Below are positions 32,505-40,033 of a DNA stretch of 42,461 bases, piece after piece. The notes below the pieces were generated by a model that was given only the letters and a program-made list of their open reading frames with translations, was not told where the DNA came from and made no database searches. The translations under genes were made by a program, and so were the position numbers. How positions within the stretch are numbered: position 1 is the stretch's first letter; each line of letters opens with the position of its first letter. Source of the stretch: Bacteroidales bacterium (lineage in GTDB: Bacteria > Bacteroidota > Bacteroidia > Bacteroidales > Muribaculaceae); contig CAADVV010000370.1 in the NCBI GenBank assembly GCA_900752535.1, positions 1-42,461 on the forward strand, read 5' to 3'.

Positions 32505-33029
32505 ATGAAAAGAAATTCGCTTTTTGACAACTGGTTCGTTTTCAACTATCAGAGATTGCGTAACATATTCGGACGTTACTTGCACGAGGACGCCTTTCAC
32601 GACGCCTATTTGGTGATGAAACGGGAAGTCGTGATTTCGGAAATACCTGTCGAGAGTTTCGAGCCTTATTTTTTCGGCGTGTACAAGAAATGCAAGCTGA
32701 AATGTATTCACAAGGATAGTTATTACTGTTTCCCCGACAACGAACATTTCTTTTTGCTCATGCAGGAAGAGGAAACACCGTCCGTCGAGGTACTTGCAGC
32801 TTCCGACAAGTTGGTGTACGACATACTGCTGTTCGTGAAGAAGAAATATCCCCGAACGGACTACGAGCTTTTCAGGCTGAAAGAGTACGAGGCGAAATGT
32901 TCATACAGACACCTCTCTGCCTATGCAGGCATTTCCGCAAGTGCGATACACCGGAGAATAAGCGATATAGCCGACACTATCCGCAATCACGAAGGATTTT
33001 CTAAAAGGTATGCCCACGTAAATATGTAA
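32505..33029 (+). CDS. RNA polymerase sigma factor-like protein
   Basis: This is a 174-residue protein. The N-terminal NIFGRYLHEDAFHDAYLVMK resembles sigma-70 region 2 (the E/D-D-x-F-x-x-x-Y/F pattern in ECF factors). The C-terminal part has YRHLSAYAGISASAIHRRIS near residues 136-155, a helix-turn-helix like region 4. The middle linker is longer and less conserved than in typical ECF factors. It may direct transcription of other ICE genes, or be a sigma-derived DNA-binding protein. No anti-sigma gene is adjacent. It starts 31 nt before the next gene's spacer and shares its leader type with other ICE units, so self- or cross-regulation is possible. Confidence 0.65.
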   Translation: MKRNSLFDNWFVFNYQRLRNIFGRYLHEDAFHDAYLVMKREVVISEIPVESFEPYFFGVYKKCKLKCIHKDSYYCFPDNEHFFLLMQEEETPSVEVLAASDKLVYDILLFVKKKYPRTDYELFRLKEYEAKCSYRHLSAYAGISASAIHRRISDIADTIRNHEGFSKRYAHVNM

Positions 33030-33060
33030 TTCGTATAACCCATAAAATAATTCAAAAAAA

Positions 33061-33471
33061 ATGAAACTTGTAATTTACAACATTGAGAACTGCCGGACAA
33101 GAGAAAACCGGGTAGGCAAAAGGAGCATAAGGTTCAACAGCGTTACCGGCAATATGTATCTATCCACCAAACTGGCAAAAGAAATGAATATCACGATGAA
33201 TGACCGTCTGGAGTTTGCCCATGACGAGAACAATCCCAAAGAATGGTTTCTGCACAAGACCACCGACAAACAAGGTTTCCCGCTGCAGTTCAACAGAGGA
33301 GGAACACGCTTGAGGAATAAGTACATCTGTAAGACCATTTTGGATATAGCGAAAGTCAAGGAGAGCGCGACATTCTTGGTATCGAAAGACCCGGTAAAGA
33401 CCGAGCTGGGGCCATTTTACAGAATAATACTCTCTTGTCCCATTCTCCCGAAGAACAAGCCCAAACTATAA
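33061..33471 (+). CDS. Conserved ICE protein of unknown function
   Basis: This is a 136-residue soluble basic protein (SIRFNSVTGNMYLSTKLAKE, MNDRLEFAHDENNPKEWFLH, FNRGGTRLRNKYICKTILDI). The N-terminal beta-rich pattern with LSTKLAKEM..., where an AbrB-like swapped hairpin would place it, is suggestive but not sufficient. It follows the sigma-like gene by 31 nt and is ended by a hairpin, so the two probably form one unit. Confidence 0.75.
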   Translation: MKLVIYNIENCRTRENRVGKRSIRFNSVTGNMYLSTKLAKEMNITMNDRLEFAHDENNPKEWFLHKTTDKQGFPLQFNRGGTRLRNKYICKTILDIAKVKESATFLVSKDPVKTELGPFYRIILSCPILPKNKPKL

Positions 33472-33491
33472 GCCTGTAACCTCTGTGGTCT

Positions 33492-33517
33492 GTCCGAAGG
33501 GCGGAAGCCTTTCGGAC
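33492..33517 (+). terminator. Hairpin after the sigma-like unit
   Basis: GTCCGAAGGG (33492-33501) pairs with CCTTTCGGAC (33508-33517), with one wobble. The T-run is poor. Confidence 0.6.
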
Positions 33518-33537
33518 GGATTGCAGGGCAGCCGATA

Positions 33538-34060
33538 CCTTTTATAGCACGATTGTCTCCTTTTTTACCTTCAGGCTGTTTTCCCTGTTATACGTCGGCT
33601 TTCCCAGCCCGGTGAACCAGTGGGAAGTCTGTGCCGTAACAAGTCGTCAGGGAAAGGGACGGGAGGCCGTTTCAAACCGGCGGCAGCCCGGATCGTGCCG
33701 TTCCATGCCGGAGCTTCGACCTGTCGAAACAACACGGTATTCCACAGCCCGACCGGTCTTTATGCCGCTGGTTTCGGACTTTCCGCCTCTGTTCCGTATC
33801 TTTCCCTTATGACCTGCTACGTCAAGGGCAAACGGCGATACTTCTTATCCGCCCCGCGCTTTCATTCCGCCCGGTCGAAATTCAGGCGTGGAGCGGATAA
33901 GGAGAATCCCTTTCATGTTTGCCCTGGCAGACCATTGCCTGACCCGCCCAAGCCGCACTCTTTTCTACTTCATTTTCTCCTGCATTTATATCCGGCAAGG
34001 CCGTCCCCCCTTTTACCGTCATATTTTTCGACCGTTCCCGTCTCTTCTCTGCCGTTGCCG
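33538..34060 (+). other. Gene-free gap with three CCTTTTATA-type boxes
   Basis: CCTTTTATA (33538-33546), CCTTTTTTA (33559-33567) and CCTGTTATA (33584-33592) have starts 21 and 25 nt apart. Further weaker boxes (GCATTTATA near 33982, CCCTTTTAC near 34009) lie closer to the full leader that follows. The open frames in between look random, and I find no supported gene. Confidence 0.5.
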
Positions 34061-34260
34061 TCCGATTTTCCAACTGCAAAGGTCGGCTGCCGCGCTTGAT
34101 CCGGCGGCTTGAAGTGCATTCCCTGCAAATTTTTCCTTTCTGCGAAAGAGTAATTGGCCGGGAAAACCGCCGTATGAAGCCCTGCCGGCAGTCGTGCACC
34201 GCATCTGTAAAATCCCGGAACGGTTCAAGCAGAGAAAAGAACCGAAAAAAGGGTAAAAAA
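34061..34260 (+). promoter_or_regulatory. Structured leader module, copy A
   Basis: Order of elements: TGCAAAGGT box; GCGCTTGATCCGGCGGCTTG; hairpin 1, whose inner arms CCCTGCAAATT and AATTGGCCGGG and outer arms CGGCGG and CCGCCG pair; GCATCTGTAAAATCCCGG; hairpin 2, CGGTTC-N12-GAACCG; and the tail AAAAAAGGGTAAAAAA. It ends 26 nt before the ATG at 34287. It is about 75-80 percent identical by eye to copies B, C and D. Confidence 0.75.
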
Positions 34261-34286
34261 CAGATGTTTCACATAAAAGACAAACG

Positions 34287-34733
34287 ATGGACAAGAAAAA
34301 CTGTAAAACAGGCAAACGCACAAAACGGCAGGTTGAAAAAATCCTGATGGTCATCAATGTCAAACGGGAAATCATAGATATTCTTCAGATAACCAATCGG
34401 CGTTTTATGTACAATCCGCAAACAGAAACTTTAATCTTAGGAGATGAAATGTACGGCAAAAGCATTTGCAGCTCCCATTCGCAAGAGTTCTACGCCTCAA
34501 AAGCAGAAGGACGCTTCGATGATTATTTGCGCGGGTGGATTGGCTCATCGAAAAGCTATCCCCACGGGATTATCCATTTTGCCCCCGCTGTCAGCATGGA
34601 ACAGTTCGACAGAGGATTTGACGCGTTGCAAATGTTCGCCAGACTTGAAGGCGTAAACGGAGATACTATCGTCCGGGGATTTTGCACTTTGCCAGAACAA
34701 AGGATGGGTGATTTGCTGCATTCCTCCCTTTGA
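34287..34733 (+). CDS. Conserved ICE protein of unknown function
   Basis: This is a 148-residue protein with a basic N-terminus (MDKKNCKTGKRTKRQVEKIL); an alternative start is the Met at 34347 (MVINVKREIIDILQITNRRF). The body is mixed alpha/beta (YNPQTETLILGDEMYGKSIC, FDRGFDALQMFARLEGVNGD). There is no signal, membrane segment or known motif. It is a single-gene unit with its own leader module (copy A) and terminator, the repeated plan of this half of the element. Confidence 0.7.
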   Translation: MDKKNCKTGKRTKRQVEKILMVINVKREIIDILQITNRRFMYNPQTETLILGDEMYGKSICSSHSQEFYASKAEGRFDDYLRGWIGSSKSYPHGIIHFAPAVSMEQFDRGFDALQMFARLEGVNGDTIVRGFCTLPEQRMGDLLHSSL

Positions 34734-34765
34734 GATACCGGTTCAAACAAAATAAGCTATGATAA

Positions 34766-34809
34766 GGTATCGTGCCTATGACAGCACCATAGGTGAAAGG
34801 CACGATGCC
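34766..34809 (+). terminator. Hairpin with two alternative stems after the gene at 34287
   Basis: An outer stem GGTATCGTGCC (34766-34776) with GGCACGATGCC (34799-34809) competes for two bases with an inner stem CCTATG (34775-34780) with CATAGG (34788-34793). It is probably a terminator. Confidence 0.6.
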
Positions 34810-34842
34810 CGTTTATAAATTACGCAACTCCGTTGGCGGTTT

Positions 34843-34904
34843 CCTTTTATACCTCTCTATTTCCCTCTGCTCTTATACTTTGGCGAGGCCCTCTTCCCTT
34901 TATA
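34843..34904 (+). repeat. Three CCTTTTATA-type boxes upstream of leader B
   Basis: CCTTTTATA (34843-34851), GCTCTTATA (34869-34877) and CCCTTTATA (34896-34904) have starts 26 and 27 nt apart, in pyrimidine-rich surroundings. Confidence 0.5.
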
Positions 34905-34950
34905 TCAATTATATGTATAACCTCTACGGTCTCCTCTCTGCCATCGCCGT

Positions 34951-35150
34951 CCGATTTTTCAGATGCAAAGGTAGGCTGCCGCGCTTGATCCGGCGGCTTG
35001 AAGTGTATTTCTTGCAAATTCTTCCTTCTACGAAGAGTAATTGGCAAGAAAAGCCGTCGTATGAAGCTGTACCGGCAGCCGGGTACCGCATCTATAAAAT
35101 CCCGGAACGGTTCAGGCAGAGAAAGGAACCGAAAAGAGGGAAAAAATAAA
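34951..35150 (+). promoter_or_regulatory. Structured leader module, copy B (upstream of ssb)
   Basis: It has the same order of elements as the other copies. Hairpin 1 has TTCTTGCAAATT pairing with AATTGGCAAGAA, where copy C has CCTGC with GCAGG, so the two arms change together. Hairpin 2 is CGGTTC with GAACCG, and the tail is GAGGGAAAAAATAAAC. A 4-nt deletion in the hairpin 1 loop relative to copies A and C breaks any shared reading frame. Confidence 0.75.
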
Positions 35151-35200
35151 CAGTTAGGTAACGGCAGGACCAACCAGCTTGCCACAAACAATTTTCTATT

Positions 35201-35614
35201 ATGTTACATGTTCACACTATCGGACGCATCGGCAAAGACTGCCAAGTAATTTCAGGAGCACACGGCTCATTCATGGCTATGGACATAGCCGTTGACGATT
35301 ATTCAAAGGGGCAAAACATCACCACTTGGGTAAGGGTACGCAGCAACAAGGACAACCATATTCGTTTGTCCGAATATCTGACGAAAGGAAGACTCATACT
35401 CGTCGAAGGTACGCTGTCATCTTCCCTGTGGGAGGACAAGAACGGGAATAGACAGATACAGCTTTCCATTACGGCAGAGAGCCTTGCCTTTATCAATACC
35501 GGGAAACGGGAAGGCGCGGCAAACGGGGAGGGCAATGCAGTAAGCGGGGCAGACGGCGCACCCGTTCCTCCCGCAGATTTCCTGCAAGAGGAAAAGGAAG
35601 ATTTGCCATTCTGA
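35201..35614 (+). CDS. ssb: Single-stranded DNA-binding protein
   Basis: This is a 137-residue protein with an OB-fold of SSB type: the GRIGKDCQVI start motif, TTWVRVRSNKDNHIRLSEYL, KGRLILVEGTLSSSLWEDKN (the conserved 'G..V.VEG' block) and the strand RQIQLSITAESLAFI. A Gly/Ala/Pro-rich linker leads to the acidic tip EEKEDLPF, the docking tail that recruits replication partners. It would coat single-stranded ICE DNA during transfer and replication. It is a single-gene unit behind leader module B and lies before the parA promoter region. Confidence 0.95.
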   Translation: MLHVHTIGRIGKDCQVISGAHGSFMAMDIAVDDYSKGQNITTWVRVRSNKDNHIRLSEYLTKGRLILVEGTLSSSLWEDKNGNRQIQLSITAESLAFINTGKREGAANGEGNAVSGADGAPVPPADFLQEEKEDLPF

Positions 35615-35639
35615 TAAAAAGTAAGTCTTTGAAAATAAA

Positions 35640-35834
35640 GGAATACTAAATGTAGTATATCCTATATGTAGTAGATTAGTAGCCGCTCGTCTGCGAATGT
35701 AGGATATACTACTCTTAGTTAAACTTGATTTTAGGATAGTAGTAAATACTAAAATACTATATTCCTAAAATAATAGTTTTTAGTGAATTAGTATATACTA
35801 ATTTTAGTATTTACGAAAAATAGTATTAACTTTG
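35640..35834 (+). promoter_or_regulatory. parA promoter with palindromes (candidate parS/operator)
   Basis: A very AT-rich stretch is packed with TAGTAT/ATACTA words. A perfect 13-bp inverted repeat GTAGTATATCCTA (35652-35664) and TAGGATATACTAC (35700-35712) is followed by a perfect 18-nt palindrome at 35786-35803 centred on TATA, and TAGTAT repeats run on to the promoter. The parA promoter is TTTA (35803-35806), 20 nt, TAACTTTG (35827-35834). This is the expected place for binding by ParA, by its ribbon-helix-helix partner, or for a centromere. Confidence 0.65.
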
Positions 35835-35858
35835 CAAGTGGAATAAAAGAGTGAAGCG

Positions 35859-36614
35859 ATGACAAAAATAATTGCAATTTTGAACCATAAGGGAGGAGTC
35901 GGAAAGACGACCACCACCATCAATCTGGCTGCGGCCCTGCAGCAGAAGAAAAAACGCGTGCTGGCTATCGACATGGACGGTCAGGCGAATCTCACGGAAT
36001 CCTTCGGCCTCTCCATTGAAGAGGAACAGACGGTGTACGGGGCGATGAAAGGTAAATACCCCTTGCCATTAGTTGAGACGGCAGGAGGTGTTACCGTCGT
36101 ACCGTCCTGTCTCGATCTCTCGGCTGCCGAGGCAGAACTCATCAACGAGCCGGGACGGGAACTGATATTGAACGGCCTGATTGGCAAATTGCTCGAAAGC
36201 CGGAAATTCGATTATATCCTTATCGACTGCCCGCCCTCGTTGGGATTGCTGACGCTGAATGCCCTTACCGCCGCAGACTATCTGATTATCCCGGTACAGG
36301 CACAGTTCCTCGCCATGCGTGGCATGGCCAAGATCATGAACGTGATTGCCACCGTCCAGGAACGCCTGAACCCGAAACTCGCTATCGGCGGCATTGTAAT
36401 TAACCACTTCGACAAACGCCAGACGCTGAACAAAAGTGTGGCCGAACTCGTCAAGGATTCATTCTGCGACAAAGTGTTCAAGACCGTTATACGGGATAAC
36501 GTATCTTTGGCCGAAGCCCCCATAAAGGGCAAGAACATCTTCGAGTATAGCAGGAACAGCAACGGAGCCAAGGATTACATGGCTCTGGCACAAGAGGTAT
36601 TGAAATTAAAATAA
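35859..36614 (+). CDS. parA: ParA-family partition ATPase
   Basis: This is a 251-residue protein. The deviant Walker A motif HKGGVGKTTTTINLA lies at residues 9-23, Walker A' IDMDGQANLTESFG near 39-52, and Walker B YILIDCPPSLGLLTLNA near 120. Length and motifs are those of the small, single-domain (Soj/type Ib) ParA proteins, which lack an N-terminal DNA-binding domain. ParA moves or positions DNA with a partner protein. Here the next gene, 6 nt downstream, is a small ribbon-helix-helix protein, the classic partner of such ParA proteins, and a larger ParB lies 1 kb further on. Confidence 0.95.
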   Translation: MTKIIAILNHKGGVGKTTTTINLAAALQQKKKRVLAIDMDGQANLTESFGLSIEEEQTVYGAMKGKYPLPLVETAGGVTVVPSCLDLSAAEAELINEPGRELILNGLIGKLLESRKFDYILIDCPPSLGLLTLNALTAADYLIIPVQAQFLAMRGMAKIMNVIATVQERLNPKLAIGGIVINHFDKRQTLNKSVAELVKDSFCDKVFKTVIRDNVSLAEAPIKGKNIFEYSRNSNGAKDYMALAQEVLKLK

Positions 36615-36620
36615 CCCGAT

Positions 36621-36875
36621 ATGAGCAAGAGCGATTTACTGAAAGACAGCATGAAAGGTGGACTGGACGGATTGCTGTCACCCACGAAAAAGACTACCGG
36701 CGGAAAACAGCCGGTAGCAGCCCCCACGGAGAAAGAAACGGCGGTTCATTGCAACTTCGTCATCAACAAAAGCATTCATACCCGTATGAAATTCCTCGCC
36801 ATCAAGAAGAACATGTCGCTGAAAGACATCGTGAACGAGGCAATGAAAGAATATCTGGAAAAGAACGAACAGTAA
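36621..36875 (+). CDS. Small ribbon-helix-helix-like partner of ParA
   Basis: This is an 84-residue protein. A flexible Lys/Gly/Thr-rich N-terminus (KDSMKGGLDGLLSPTKKTTG) precedes VHCNFVINKSIHTRMKFLAI and NMSLKDIVNEAMKEYLEK. This strand-helix-helix pattern matches ribbon-helix-helix DNA-binding proteins, such as ParB/ParG-type centromere binders. It lies 6 nt after parA and probably binds the palindromes upstream of parA, acting as repressor and centromere-binding protein (inference). A strong terminator follows. Confidence 0.8.
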   Translation: MSKSDLLKDSMKGGLDGLLSPTKKTTGGKQPVAAPTEKETAVHCNFVINKSIHTRMKFLAIKKNMSLKDIVNEAMKEYLEKNEQ

Positions 36876-36879
36876 ACAG

Positions 36880-36932
36880 GCATGGCTGCCGCATCTGCCC
36901 ACCCCGGAGACGGTAGCCATGCGTCCTTTTTT
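36880..36932 (+). terminator. Terminator of the parA unit
   Basis: GCATGGCTGCCG (36880-36891) pairs with CGGTAGCCATGC (36911-36922), with one wobble, and TTTTTT follows. Confidence 0.8.
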
Positions 36933-37114
36933 ATCCGCCCGCTGTTTCCATAGGGCGCATTCCACCTTTATAGTCTTACTATCTTTTTCTTTTTACCTGC
37001 CCGCAAGTACAGGCACATTGCCCGTTTTATCCCTATTCTAACCCTGACGGGCATATCCCTTTTTTACCGATTCCTTTACCGCTTTCCCGGCTTCATTCTC
37101 TGCCGTCACCGTTG

Positions 37115-37316
37115 TGTTTTATCAGATGCAAAGGTCCGCTGTCGCGCTTGATACGGCGGCTTGAAGTGCATTTCCTGCAAATTCTTCCTTTCTACGAAAG
37201 AGTAATTGGCAGGAAAAGCCGTCGTATGAAGCTGTACCGACAGCCGTGTACCGCATCCGTAAAACCTCAAAGCGGTTCAGGCAGAGAAAGGAACCGAAAG
37301 GAGGGAAAGAAAAAAC
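37115..37316 (+). promoter_or_regulatory. Structured leader module, copy C
   Basis: Hairpin 1: CGGCGGCTT (37154-37162) with AAGCCGTCG (37216-37224), and TTCCTGCAAATT (37172-37183) with AATTGGCAGGAA (37204-37215). Hairpin 2: CGGTTC (37273-37278) with GAACCG (37291-37296). The tail is AAAGGAGGGAAAGAAAAAAC. Pyrimidine boxes with TTTATA/TTTTAC lie between 36964 and 37075. The gene starts at 37337. Confidence 0.75.
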
Positions 37317-37336
37317 AACGTAAAATTGACAGCGAT

Positions 37337-37588
37337 ATGGATAAAATCAAATTGGTAGTTTATAACGAGTACGCACTGGGTTATATCATGCCCGAACAAC
37401 CCGACAAAGTTTGTACGTTGGTGGATAGGATAACGCTCGGCGCACCGTTTCGGACAATGAATGAACCCTATTTCATCGGGGAAAGAGATACCGTCAGACT
37501 GGCGGGCAGAAAGGACTTTGACACTTTTCGGGTAGTGTTCGACGGGTACGACAATCCGCAGGAGTACGAGTTTGACACCGCACAATAA
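37337..37588 (+). CDS. Small conserved ICE protein
   Basis: The protein has 83 residues from the ATG at 37337; the frame stays open upstream through the leader, but that part follows the repeat and is not protein-conserved. The body is acidic and beta-rich (IKLVVYNEYALGYIMPEQPD, RDTVRLAGRKDFDTFRVVFD). There is no signal or membrane segment, and I recognise no function. It is a single-gene unit behind leader C; the 53-nt gap to parB has no terminator, so it may be cotranscribed with parB. Confidence 0.7.
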   Translation: MDKIKLVVYNEYALGYIMPEQPDKVCTLVDRITLGAPFRTMNEPYFIGERDTVRLAGRKDFDTFRVVFDGYDNPQEYEFDTAQ

Positions 37589-37641
37589 AGACAATAGTAA
37601 TCAAACAATCTAATGTAATAACAAATTAAAATTTATGAATT

Positions 37642-39396
37642 ATGGAAACAGCGAACATTCAATCAGTAGTAGAGAACAACATCGTATCAGTTGCATTGAT
37701 GAATATTCAGCCGAGCAGTTATAACCCACGCAAGCACTTTGACGAGGCGAGCCTTGCCGAACTGGCCGAGAGCATTCGTCAGCAGGGAGTATTGCAACCT
37801 ATCGGCGTGCGCCCCATTGCGGACACCGACCGCTTCGAGATTGTTTTCGGAGAGCGCAGGTATCGTGCCGCCCTTATGGCAGAACTGACCGAAATTCCGG
37901 CTGTCATCTTGCATGTTTCGGACGAGACCGCCGCCGAAATGGCCGTGACGGAGAACCTGCAGCGCAAGGACGTTACCCCCATAGAGGAAGCCAACGCCTA
38001 CCAAAAACTTATGGAGAGCGGTCGCTATGATGTGCAGTCATTGGCCGAGCAGTTCGGCAAGAACGAGAACTATATCCGTACCCGTCTGAAATTCGTCTCT
38101 CTGATACCCGAAATCGCCGAACTTTTGGAAAAGGACGAAATTACAATCAGCGTGGCGAGTGAGATTTGCCGATACGGTACGGATATTCAGAAAGAGGTGT
38201 ACTACAAACATTTGAAAGACAGCGACAGCATGTTGTACGACTGTTGGCGAGGACTGAAAGCCGCCGAGGTGGCAAAGTTTATCGAACGGGATTTCACGAC
38301 AGACCTTAGCCGTTACGCATTCGACAAGACCTTGTGCGCCTCATGCCCCCACAATACCAACAACATGATGTTGTTCTGCGAGGGTGGTTGCGGAAATTGC
38401 GCCAACCGGAGTTGTCTGGCCGAAATGAACGCTTCCTATCTCGTGGAGAAAGCCGTGCAGTTCGTGGAACAATACCCCTCCGTATCGCTATGCTACCAAG
38501 ATTTCAACAACAACATGATTGCGGTGGAACGCCTTACCGCTATGGGGTACGAGGTCGAGCACCTAAATACCTATGCCACGCCATACCCCGAAACGCCGGT
38601 AGCTCCCGAAAAGGAAGAATACGACACTATCGAGGAATACGAGCAGGCATACAAGGAGTACGAGCAGGATTTCAGCAACTATATGGAAAAATGCAAGTCA
38701 ATCCATGAACGAATTGACACGGGCGAACTCACGTTTTATATTAGTATCGGACAGAAAGAAATTACGCTGTGTTACATGGCAAGTGCTGCCGCCAATGCGG
38801 ACATGGCTACCGAAAAACAACTCTCCCCGGTGGAAAAACTGGAGAAGCAGGACAAACGTAACAAGGAAATAGCCGTCGAGAAAACCGTTGCAGACGCTAA
38901 GAAACTGATTTTGGACGTTGATACGTCTGAAAGCAAATTCACGCAGGACGAAGAAAAGATGATATATTTCTTCCTGCTGTCGTCTCTCCGCAGGGAACAC
39001 TTCGGCGTATTCGGTATCGGGGAGAAAAAAGCCTACCAACACCTTGAGGACGAAGAAAAAATGAACATCATCGCCAATCTAACGGCCAAGCAGAAAGCCG
39101 TTATCCGCAGGGATTTCTTGATAGACAACTTCAAAGACGCATACGGCAATAACGCTGCTGCCACCCTCTTGCTTGATTTTGCCCGTAAGCACATGCCCGA
39201 CACGCTCGCCGAAATTGAAAGTGGATATAATGAGGTGTATGAGAAACGCCATAAACGTATCGAGGAACGCAAAGCCGCCTTGTTGGCAAAGGAACGGCAA
39301 ACGCAGCCCGAAGAAGCCGCCAAGGCAGAAAATACACAACCCACGGCAGAGGTACAACCCGAAGAACATACGCAAACCGAAGAGGTTGCAGCTTGA
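37642..39396 (+). CDS. parB: ParB-family partition protein with Cys-rich insert
   Basis: This is a 584-residue protein. The N-terminal ParB domain has YNPRKHFDEASLAELAESIR, GERRYRAA near residue 70 and TENLQRKDVTPIEEANAYQ near 105, the motifs of the CTP-binding ParB fold. A helix-turn-helix follows (SLAEQFGKNENYIRTRLKFV). Near residues 232-262 it has six Cys in LCASCPHNTN, FCEGGCGNCA and NRSCL, likely a zinc site. The long C-terminus is helical and charged (RKHMPDTLAEIESGYNEVYE, Glu/Gln/Pro-rich end). It is larger than chromosomal ParB. It probably acts with ParA in ICE maintenance, or as a regulator. Confidence 0.9.
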   Translation: METANIQSVVENNIVSVALMNIQPSSYNPRKHFDEASLAELAESIRQQGVLQPIGVRPIADTDRFEIVFGERRYRAALMAELTEIPAVILHVSDETAAEMAVTENLQRKDVTPIEEANAYQKLMESGRYDVQSLAEQFGKNENYIRTRLKFVSLIPEIAELLEKDEITISVASEICRYGTDIQKEVYYKHLKDSDSMLYDCWRGLKAAEVAKFIERDFTTDLSRYAFDKTLCASCPHNTNNMMLFCEGGCGNCANRSCLAEMNASYLVEKAVQFVEQYPSVSLCYQDFNNNMIAVERLTAMGYEVEHLNTYATPYPETPVAPEKEEYDTIEEYEQAYKEYEQDFSNYMEKCKSIHERIDTGELTFYISIGQKEITLCYMASAAANADMATEKQLSPVEKLEKQDKRNKEIAVEKTVADAKKLILDVDTSESKFTQDEEKMIYFFLLSSLRREHFGVFGIGEKKAYQHLEDEEKMNIIANLTAKQKAVIRRDFLIDNFKDAYGNNAAATLLLDFARKHMPDTLAEIESGYNEVYEKRHKRIEERKAALLAKERQTQPEEAAKAENTQPTAEVQPEEHTQTEEVAA

Positions 39397-39408
39397 CCAT
39401 AATTCAAT

Positions 39409-39434
39409 AGCAGGACGGAGAAATCCGCCCTGCT
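39409..39434 (+). terminator. Hairpin after parB
   Basis: AGCAGGACGGA (39409-39419) pairs with TCCGCCCTGCT (39424-39434), with one wobble and a GAAA tetraloop. No strong T-run follows, so some read-through into the next small gene is possible. Confidence 0.65.
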
Positions 39435-39452
39435 GGTTTCTAAAAAGAGGTA

Positions 39453-39620
39453 ATGATGAAATGTAAGGACTGCAAACATTACAACGGTGCAACAATGCCC
39501 GGAGCAGGATTGTGCAATGCGACACAGGCACGTACCTTTGCCACGACGGTTTGTTTCAACGGATTGTTTTCTCCGAAAAAACGGAAAGACAAGCCGGATA
39601 GCAAGGCCGGAAAAAAATAG
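39453..39620 (+). CDS. Tiny four-Cys (zinc-ribbon-like) protein
   Basis: This is a 55-residue protein starting MMKCKDCKHYNGATMPGAGL, with later Cys in LCNATQ and TTVCFNG and a Lys-rich tail (PKKRKDKPDSKAGKK). CxxC plus two further Cys suggests one zinc site. It is preceded by AAAAGAGGTA and bracketed by two hairpins, so it looks like a real gene despite its size. The function is unknown; small Cys proteins of this type are common in Bacteroidota mobile elements. Confidence 0.65.
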   Translation: MMKCKDCKHYNGATMPGAGLCNATQARTFATTVCFNGLFSPKKRKDKPDSKAGKK

Positions 39621-39636
39621 CGCAACGCTACAGGGA

Positions 39637-39665
39637 GATAGCCGCAGGAGCGGCTGTCTTTTTTA
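39637..39665 (+). terminator. Terminator after the four-Cys gene
   Basis: GATAGCCGC (39637-39645) pairs with GCGGCTGTC (39650-39658) around an AGGA loop, and TTTTTT follows. Confidence 0.85.
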
Positions 39666-39679
39666 GCACTGCCGCCGGC

Positions 39680-40005
39680 AGATCTCCCTTTTTACCCCTT
39701 CGTTTTCCTTTTGTATGGAAATCCCTTCGCCGACGGCTCTGCCCGTCGGGACATGCTTTTTCCGGTGCAAAGGTATTGCCTTGGAGGAACATTCAAGTAC
39801 CGCTACGCTATTTGAACACAATTTTTCAGCAGCTTTCCCGATTTTCAATCGTCCATATTTCGCGGACGCTCAATACCGCAGCTATAAAATTCTGCCCAAA
39901 TTCCTTGCCTGTTTCTCCCTGAAAGGCAATCTTTGATGCACGTAAAAATCAAATCCCGACGGGAGAAGCCTGAAGGCTTCCGAAAGGAGGGAAAAAATAA
40001 ACGGA
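39680..40005 (+). promoter_or_regulatory. Diverged leader module, copy E
   Basis: Boxes CCCTTTTTA (39686-39694) and CCTTTTGTA (39707-39715) have starts 21 nt apart. GTGCAAAGGTA lies near 39767, and TACCGCAGCTATAAAATTC near 39870-39890 matches the TACCGCATCTATAAAATCC of copy B. A hairpin GAAGCC-N3-GGCTTC and the tail CGAAAGGAGGGAAAAAATAAAC near 39980-40002 match the other tails. The part that forms hairpin 1 in copies A-D is replaced by unrelated sequence. Confidence 0.6.
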
Positions 40006-40033
40006 TTGTTCAACTAATTAATGTTAAGATTTT

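Noticed and set aside
33600..34200. Several overlapping frames on both strands between the hairpin at 33492 and leader A
   Set aside because: Arg/Pro/Ser-rich, low-complexity translations, no conserved motif, no consistent start signals; they cover the box and leader repeats.
34161..35150. A conserved basic leader peptide starting at the ATG in each module (MKLYRQP...TASVK...RKEGK)
   Set aside because: The start and early codons recur in all four copies, but copies B and D carry 4-nt or 2-nt length changes that break the surrounding frame. The changes also fall at all codon positions while the stems are kept, so the conservation is better explained by structure than by coding.
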